This document shows, in pieces, positions 11,509 through 12,500 of a stretch of DNA of 12,500 nt. A model generated the notes under the pieces. It was given only the letters and a program-made list of their open reading frames with translations, had not been told where the DNA came from and ran no database searches. Each line of letters begins with the position of its first letter. Position 1 is the stretch's first letter. Location: assembly GCA_012295275.1 (NCBI GenBank), contig CM022675.1, forward strand, positions 5,419,079 through 5,431,578, given 5' to 3'. The DNA comes from Chrysomallon squamiferum. Its lineage: Eukaryota > Mollusca > Gastropoda > Neomphalida > Peltospiridae. Both the position numbers and the translations under genes were made by a program.

Positions 11509-11939
11509 TTAATTTGTGTTTCATTAAATGTGTTTTCATAAATTATATGTTTTCATATATATGTGTGTGTAATAATTTAATAAGATTAACTACTGTATGT
11601 TAATACATATGTATGTTGTAGACATATTAATAGAAAACATTGTATAATTTAAATTTGATATTTCAGATATAAATGAAGGTGAACAAAACATCTAGCTATA
11701 AACTGTGTCTGTGTATGTGTAATGTGTGATAAGAAAAAAGATTAACTACAATATGTCAATACATGTGTTTGTTGTACACATATTAATATAAAGCATTGTT
11801 TAACTTAAAACTGATATTTCAGACATAAATGAATGTGAACAAAACATCTGCTCTCAGAAATGTACAGACACTGTGGGGAGTTTTAGGTGTTCCTGTTATG
11901 ATGGATTTCAGTTGGCCAGTGACAAATATTCTTGTGAAG
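10..11939 (+). CDS. Partial NIDO-AMOP-VWD-cadherin-like-EGF gene (mucin-4-like), 17 exons
   Basis: Joined exons: 10-141, 498-610, 2083-2388, 2796-2988, 3457-3704, 4288-4495, 4737-4979, 5777-5944, 6592-6787, 7482-7733, 7912-8128, 8286-8467, 9509-9670, 9930-10043, 10516-10643, 11159-11287, 11823-11939. All introns are GT..AG. Reading phase is kept at every junction except 8/9, and exon 15 has an internal shift. Domain order: EGF, NIDO, AMOP, VWD with GDPH, VWD tail, cadherin-like fold, then about six EGF modules. This order is that of MUC4 and invertebrate mucin-like matrix proteins; the Mesh/SUSD2 group shares NIDO-AMOP-VWD but normally has Sushi domains, and none is seen here. Many N-x-S/T sites and paired cysteines fit an extracellular glycoprotein. 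Start codon, signal peptide and C-terminus (membrane anchor or not) lie outside the window. The family call is firm; the exact orthologue and the role (adhesion, mucus or skeletal/shell matrix) are inference. Confidence 0.9.
142..497 (+). other. Intron 1 with TG/TATG microsatellite
   Basis: It holds a TATG/TG-rich tract (about 150-290), a run of ten G at about 301-310, and an uninterrupted (TG)n to about 343. Open frames across it are Cys/Val/Tyr-rich translations of the repeat and not genes. No other feature is seen. Confidence 0.8.
498..610 (+). CDS. Exon 2: start of NIDO domain
   Basis: The acceptor is gattacag (AG at 496-497) and the donor is tttat|gtaagt. It starts in phase 1 and ends in phase 0. 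The peptide runs from LYPHS through [10 protein letters not shown] to [13 protein letters not shown]. This is the usual opening of the NIDO domain found in nidogen, alpha-tectorin and mucin-4: an 'LYP.G...GD' segment and a 'FPFYG...Y' segment before the strand completed by exon 3. A long intron of 1,472 bases follows. Confidence 0.82.
688..836. repeat. (TTTA)n / (TTA)n compound microsatellite
   Basis: TTTA units run from about 695 to 740, TTA units to about 795, and a mixed T-rich and TTTA tail to about 836. This is the largest simple repeat of the window. Confidence 0.95.
1111..1221. repeat. Diverged direct repeat, copy 1
   Basis: It begins gtttctctttt, includes taggatca and cattaactt-like blocks and tttgcaat, and ends gctatatcct. 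The second copy at 1273-1386 keeps the same blocks in the same order with small indels. Confidence 0.65.
1273..1386. repeat. Diverged direct repeat, copy 2
   Basis: It shares gtttctc, taggatca, cattaactt, tttgcaat and gcgctatatcc blocks with 1111-1221, offset about 162 bases. It may be a fragment of a dispersed repeat family. Confidence 0.65.
2083..2388 (+). CDS. Exon 3: NIDO domain core
   Basis: The acceptor is catctctccag and the donor is gaag-type gag|gtaaga, phase 0 on both sides (102 codons). The peptide opens [10 protein letters not shown], the NIDO hallmark 'v..NG.isFg', then has FNPAEMDFP and [19 protein letters not shown], matching the NIDO 'p...iaPfwaDvd....G.v.Yr' block. It closes with [15 protein letters not shown], the 'vvtWe.V.yy' strand. 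Possible N-glycosylation sites are NET and NFT. An open frame runs past both splice sites into intron sequence, but that extension is low-complexity and not coding. Confidence 0.93.
2389..2795 (+). other. Intron 3
   Basis: A T-rich TTTATTTC/TTTG tract at about 2453-2530 is followed by a purine-rich A/G tract at about 2626-2662. Nothing else is supported. Confidence 0.75.
2796..2988 (+). CDS. Exon 4: NIDO domain, second half
   Basis: The acceptor is ttttcctattcag and the donor is cgtg|gtaaga. It starts in phase 0 and ends in phase 1. The peptide [19 protein letters not shown], then [20 protein letters not shown], corresponds to the NIDO 'n.FQ.vl.tDG..sfaif.Y..i.W......a.iGy..G' segment, and the exon ends in NIGGTR-like residues (ENIGGTRG) that precede the last strand. 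The downstream GAC/AAC-rich tract is intron. Confidence 0.9.
2989..3456 (+). other. Intron 4 with GAC/AAC tract and (AAT)n
   Basis: An imperfect AAC/GAC/GCA trinucleotide tract spans about 3015-3095, and (AAT)n about 3167-3222. The open frame through the first tract is a repeat translation. Confidence 0.75.
3457..3704 (+). CDS. Exon 5: end of NIDO and first part of AMOP
   Basis: The acceptor is ctttgtcacag and the donor is gggaag|gtaggt. It starts in phase 1 and ends in phase 0. The first residues, [11 protein letters not shown], finish the NIDO domain ('G..g.w.fRv'). The following part, [10 protein letters not shown] ... [10 protein letters not shown] ... RRLRFDRRW, is the start of an AMOP domain (adhesion-associated domain in MUC4 and other proteins): a Cys followed by W, then an 'L..CPC' motif, then a basic 'D.RW' stretch. 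Confidence 0.9.
3705..4287 (+). other. Intron 5
   Basis: AT-rich sequence with a short ATC/ATG imperfect tract at about 4165-4205. No gene or recognisable mobile element is seen. Confidence 0.7.
4288..4495 (+). CDS. Exon 6: second part of AMOP
   Basis: The acceptor is catcttttacag and the donor is caag|gtttgt. It starts in phase 0 and ends in phase 1. The peptide begins [20 protein letters not shown], contains [15 protein letters not shown], and ends [10 protein letters not shown]. The paired cysteines (CCY, then FCC), the single C after them, and the closing 'RP...C' are characteristic of the C-terminal half of AMOP. The cysteine count across exons 5 and 6 is as expected for an intact domain. 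Confidence 0.92.
4737..4979 (+). CDS. Exon 7: start of VWD domain with GDPH motif
   Basis: The acceptor is gatgtacag and the donor is acaa|gtaaga, phase 1 on both sides (81 codons). The peptide opens [20 protein letters not shown] and then GEYTLI, the canonical von Willebrand factor D-type opening ('GDPH..T.DG..y.F.g.GeY.L'). The GDPH tetrapeptide lies at 4748-4759. Further N-glycosylation sites are NMT and NGT. The domain has no CGLC-type motif here, which fits the MUC4-type VWD rather than the gel-forming-mucin type. Confidence 0.93.
4980..5776 (+). other. Intron 7
   Basis: It contains (TTTA)n at about 5336-5371 and a TA-rich region at about 5695-5770 that runs up to the acceptor of exon 8. 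A minus-strand open frame at 5486-5734 has no recognisable features. Confidence 0.7.
5777..5944 (+). CDS. Exon 8: middle of VWD domain
   Basis: The acceptor is aatatatcacag and the donor is catcag|gtgatg, phase 1 on both sides (56 codons). It encodes [20 protein letters not shown] and an acidic stretch, then [20 protein letters not shown]. The final 'v.v.FPSG' is the strand that normally leads straight into the VWD 'i.v.v..g.l...v..p..y' segment of exon 9. This is the exon whose phase-1 end does not match the next acceptor. Confidence 0.85.
5945..6591 (+). other. Intron 8, AT-microsatellite-rich
   Basis: A-run plus AAT and AAAT units at about 5997-6050, (TA)n blocks at about 6063-6140, a purine-rich tract at about 6292-6335. 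It separates the two exons whose phases disagree. I looked for a small in-between exon that would repair the phase and found none convincing. Confidence 0.7.
6592..6787 (+). CDS. Exon 9: C-terminal part of VWD domain (out of phase with exon 8)
   Basis: The acceptor is tatccttttgcag and the donor is caaacat|gtaggt. The coding frame is clear: [20 protein letters not shown], then [20 protein letters not shown] with NGT, ending FHYGQT. The [12 protein letters not shown] motif is the VWD signature. The frame begins in phase 0 although exon 8 ends in phase 1, so a direct splice would read out of frame and stop after about 20 codons. No alternative canonical acceptor with the right phase exists between the in-frame stop at 6565 and the start. 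The exon ends in phase 1; the split TGG codon with exon 10 gives the family-typical W (YGQTWMI). Confidence 0.85.
6788..7481 (+). other. Intron 9 with long poly-A tract
   Basis: A nearly pure A tract with a few G interruptions spans about 7129-7200, and TA/TTAA repeats lie at about 7352-7410. The A tract has no recognisable retroposon body next to it. Confidence 0.7.
7482..7733 (+). CDS. Exon 10: post-VWD region
   Basis: The acceptor is ttccatgacag and the donor is ctag|gtaata, phase 1 on both sides (84 codons). The peptide [12 protein letters not shown], then [20 protein letters not shown] and [20 protein letters not shown], matches the conserved segment after VWD in MUC4-like proteins: 'W.i....sLf.Y', 'F.P.f.d', 'a...CG....C.yD...tg...va..t'. 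Two cysteines are likely to pair. Possible N-glycosylation sites are NQS and NFT. Confidence 0.9.
7850..7909. repeat. (TTTA)n directly before the exon 11 acceptor
   Basis: TTA and TTTA/TTTTA units run into the tttttcag acceptor at 7911, so the microsatellite forms the pyrimidine tract. Confidence 0.85.
7912..8128 (+). CDS. Exon 11: cadherin-like beta-sandwich
   Basis: The acceptor is tattttttcag and the donor is ctgag|gtaatt. It starts in phase 1 and ends in phase 2. The peptide has [29 protein letters not shown] and an [10 protein letters not shown] strand, the 'v.A.D.DgD.ltY.l...' pattern of cadherin-like or Ig-like repeats that follow VWD in mucin-like proteins. N-glycosylation candidates are NNT, NVT and NET. 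Assignment to this fold rests on pattern only, so it is less certain than NIDO, AMOP and VWD. Confidence 0.85.
8194..8283. repeat. (ATC)n, (TTTA)n, (TTA)n, T-run before the exon 12 acceptor
   Basis: ATC units at about 8194-8222 are followed by TTTA, TTA and a T-run to the gcag acceptor at 8285. They fill more than half of the 157-base intron 11. Confidence 0.9.
8286..8467 (+). CDS. Exon 12: last strand of cadherin-like domain and first half of EGF
   Basis: The acceptor is a T-run followed by gcag and the donor is acag|gttggt. It starts in phase 2 and ends in phase 1. The start [20 protein letters not shown] is the closing 'f.v.Ds.ga.a.....v' strand. Then [12 protein letters not shown] and [11 protein letters not shown] form the 'C..C..hG.C ... 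C.C..GwtG' EGF pattern, whose sixth cysteine is the DNC of exon 13. The split codon GGA with exon 13 gives WTGDNC. Confidence 0.9.
8468..9051 (+). other. Intron 12, unique part
   Basis: About 580 bases of AT-rich sequence without recognisable exons or repeats lie before the 59-bp array. Confidence 0.7.
9052..9518 (+). repeat. 59-bp tandem array copying the exon 13 acceptor and exon start
   Basis: Eight units start at 9052, 9111, 9170, 9229, 9285, 9342, 9401 and 9460; the next period (9519) falls inside true exon 13. Spacing is 59 except for two shorter units (56 and 57). Each unit reads ttctgtagattacaatg, then tgtaattaca, aacttgtatt, a tttccag/ttttcag acceptor and gagacaactg. The last four or so units are nearly identical; the first and the fourth to fifth are the most diverged. 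The acceptor plus following bases resemble the start of exon 13. Confidence 0.95.
9509..9670 (+). CDS. Exon 13: end of EGF plus a complete second EGF
   Basis: The acceptor is gtattttcag and the donor is ttcag|gtatct, phase 1 on both sides (54 codons). The peptide [16 protein letters not shown] ... [12 protein letters not shown] ... [18 protein letters not shown] has the sixth cysteine of the preceding EGF and then six more in EGF order. The acceptor and the first 20 or so bases of this exon have been amplified upstream as a 59-bp tandem array. Only the last copy leads into a full open exon. Confidence 0.9.
9734..9754 (+). other. 21-base copy of the end of exon 13 with splice-like flanks
   Basis: The sequence agaagaatgg to gttcag repeats the last 21 bases of exon 13 (9650-9670). 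It is preceded by ttacag and followed by gtaatg. It would be an in-phase 7-codon insertion (EKNGKCS) if spliced in. Confidence 0.6.
9812..9929 (+). repeat. Three copies of a 28-base acceptor motif before exon 14
   Basis: Copies end with AG at 9838, 9882 and 9929. Each has a gt(t)attaa(t/a)tata core and tgttatg(a/t)cag. Only the last is followed by a cbEGF frame. Confidence 0.75.
9930..10043 (+). CDS. Exon 14: calcium-binding EGF
   Basis: The acceptor is tgttatgacag and the donor is gaag|gtatta, phase 1 on both sides (38 codons). The peptide [15 protein letters not shown], then [16 protein letters not shown], is a standard cbEGF: DIDEC at the start for calcium ligation and C-x-N-x4-Y-x-C-x-C for Asn hydroxylation. 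Six cysteines are present. Confidence 0.93.
10044..10515 (+). other. Intron 14 with AAAT and TG/TATG microsatellites
   Basis: AAAT units at about 10136-10205, a TG/TATG/CACA block at about 10262-10385 that includes a long perfect inverted repeat, and TTTA/TTAA units up to the exon 15 acceptor. Confidence 0.8.
10270..10331. repeat. Perfect 24-bp inverted repeat with 14-base loop
   Basis: The left arm 10270-10293 (…tttacatacacatac) is the exact reverse complement of the right arm 10308-10331 (gtatgtgtatgtaaa…). The loop is gtatgtatgcatgt. Confidence 0.9.
10516..10643 (+). pseudogene. Exon 15: calcium-binding EGF broken by a one-base frame change
   Basis: The acceptor is tgtgtttcag and the donor is cataga-type caga|gtaagt. 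The first codons read [10 protein letters not shown] in phase 1. From 10550 the EGF continues in a different frame: [20 protein letters not shown], then NSDNKTCNQ, ending in phase 1. The exon is 128 bases instead of a multiple of three. The break lies in about 10545-10549. Read straight through, the exon reaches a TGA about two thirds of the way along (10611-10620 region). Both halves are textbook cbEGF with the hydroxylation motif, so the damage is either recent or a sequence error. Confidence 0.85.
10644..11158 (+). other. Intron 15
   Basis: AT-rich, with an A17-like run at about 10879-10897 and a T-rich tract at about 11088-11112. No exon candidate was found. Confidence 0.7.
11159..11287 (+). 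CDS. Exon 16: EGF-like domain without calcium-binding start
   Basis: The acceptor is atcattccag and the donor is gaaa|gtaagt, phase 1 on both sides (43 codons). The peptide [17 protein letters not shown], then [19 protein letters not shown], has six cysteines in EGF order. It lacks the DxDEC opening of its neighbours and has one extra residue in the loop before 'NFVCTC', so it probably does not bind calcium as the flanking modules do. Confidence 0.88.
11300..11510. repeat. TG-rich tracts in intron 16
   Basis: TG-rich sequence at about 11301-11345 and a clean (TG)n at about 11470-11502. Confidence 0.85.
11553..11849 (+). repeat. 156-bp tandem duplication of intron end plus exon 17 start
   Basis: The acceptor AG at 11666 and that at 11822 are exactly 156 bases apart, and matching blocks (gattaactac, tatgt, aatacat, gttgta, cacatattaatata-like, gatatttcaga, aaatgaa, gtgaacaaaacatct) keep that offset. 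Clear similarity begins around 11584/11740 and weaker similarity before it. Confidence 0.9.
11667..11697 (+). pseudogene. Dead copy of the exon 17 start
   Basis: In the exon 17 frame it reads NINEGEQNI and then TAG. The first EGF cysteine codon is changed from TGT to GGT, and similarity to exon 17 stops within a few bases after acatct. It follows an acceptor identical in core to that of exon 17. Confidence 0.85.
11823..11939 (+). CDS. Exon 17: calcium-binding EGF
   Basis: The acceptor is ctgatatttcag and the donor is gaag|gtactc, phase 1 on both sides (39 codons). The peptide [14 protein letters not shown], then [16 protein letters not shown] and KYSCE, is a complete cbEGF with C-x-D-x4-F-x-C-x-C. 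A degenerate copy of its acceptor and first 27 bases lies 156 bases upstream. The donor shows that the gene continues to the right. Confidence 0.92.
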
Positions 11940-12235
11940 GTACTCTTGCAATATTCATTTTTATTTTATAGTAGATATGCTTGTTCATTTTTGTGTGTGC
12001 ATTTGTGTATTATAAAGCTACACCAGTTTATGCCAACTTGGTTTTGAGAATCTTCATATATATATATATATATATATATAAACTAAAAAACATAAAATAA
12101 AAATTTGACAGCGAATTAAAATAGATCATTCTAGCTTATATCATTCTAGTAGATAATTGTTTTACGGTTTTTTTTTGGGGGGGGATTTTTTTTTATATTA
12201 TTCTGCTTTTAACATTAATACATTTCGATCTACAG
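11940..12235 (+). other. Sequence after exon 17
   Basis: Intron-like, with (TA)n at about 12056-12081 and a T8-G7-T9 homopolymer cluster at about 12168-12195. Confidence 0.7.
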
Positions 12236-12334
12236 AAAACTGTAACATTAAGAATGGTGAAAGAATCCATCTCCATGGATTTGTTATTTTGTTTCTAAAC
12301 ATTAATTTGAGTAAACATCGGTCACCACAATAAT
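12236..12334 (+). pseudogene. Doubtful exon fragment after exon 17
   Basis: The acceptor-like cgatctacag ends at 12235, and in the expected phase 1 the frame reads ENCNIKNGERIHLHG before drifting into hydrophobic sequence and a TAA near 12332. 'NCNIKNG' resembles the start of an EGF exon, but no further EGF cysteines follow. It could be a truncated EGF exon, an alternative terminal exon, or chance. Confidence 0.25.
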
Positions 12335-12500
12335 TTAATAAATCAAAAATTAAAGATAAGAAACCCAAAACTAACAGAATTGATAAAATTGCCTGTAGTC
12401 CAGCAGATTGACATAAACCAAACACAAAAAGTTACCTTATTTGTAACAGAGGATGTTTGTTGGTAAGAAAAAACTCACCACAACCCCTCCTCAAAGGGAT
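12335..12500 (+). other. Right-edge sequence, nothing recognised
   Basis: No exon with EGF pattern, simple repeat or RNA gene is visible. A minus-strand open frame (12198-12425) has no recognisable motif. Confidence 0.6.

Noticed and set aside
12198-12425. Minus-strand open frame of 75 codons
   Set aside because: No recognised domain or codon signal; a transposon fragment cannot be excluded but nothing supports it.

Overview
The window is eukaryotic nuclear DNA from an animal. It is AT-rich, full of microsatellites (TTTA, TTA, TA, TG/TATG), and carries one plus-strand, multi-exon gene whose exons are bounded by GT..AG introns of about 160 to 1,470 bases. The protein is an extracellular NIDO-AMOP-VWD-EGF protein of the mucin-4-like / 'mucin-like protein' class. 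The class is widespread in invertebrates. The tetranucleotide-rich introns and the domain set suggest a marine invertebrate, perhaps a mollusc or another lophotrochozoan, but the sequence alone does not fix the taxon. No bacterial genes, operons, RNA genes or CRISPR arrays were seen.

Layout. Seventeen exons could be placed (about 3.1 kb of coding sequence, roughly 1,035 codons). In order they encode: an EGF-like domain at the left edge (exon 1); NIDO (exons 2-5); AMOP (exons 5-6); a VWD domain opening with a GDPH motif (exons 7-9) and its C-terminal extension (exon 10); a cadherin-like beta-sandwich (exons 11-12); an EGF shared by exons 12 and 13; a second EGF (exon 13); and at least four further EGF modules, mostly calcium-binding type (exons 14-17). 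Both gene ends lie outside the window: exon 1 begins with an acceptor and the last clear exon ends with a donor. A doubtful further exon fragment lies near 12236.

Working picture. This is a secreted or membrane-tethered adhesive/matrix glycoprotein. If it behaves like MUC4, the GDPH site could split it into a NIDO-AMOP part and a VWD-cadherin-EGF part that stay associated. This is inferred from the family.

What is unusual. The EGF-coding end shows repeated local duplication of splice-acceptor regions: an eight-unit 59-bp array before exon 13 that copies the acceptor plus the start of that exon, with in-frame stops in most copies; three copies of a 28-bp acceptor motif before exon 14; a 156-bp tandem duplication before exon 17 that leaves a dead pseudo-exon; and a 21-bp copy of the end of exon 13 flanked by splice-like sites. 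In addition, two single-base reading-frame breaks (exon 8/9 junction and inside exon 15) sit in an otherwise intact coding sequence. They point either to sequence errors or to a gene copy that is starting to decay.
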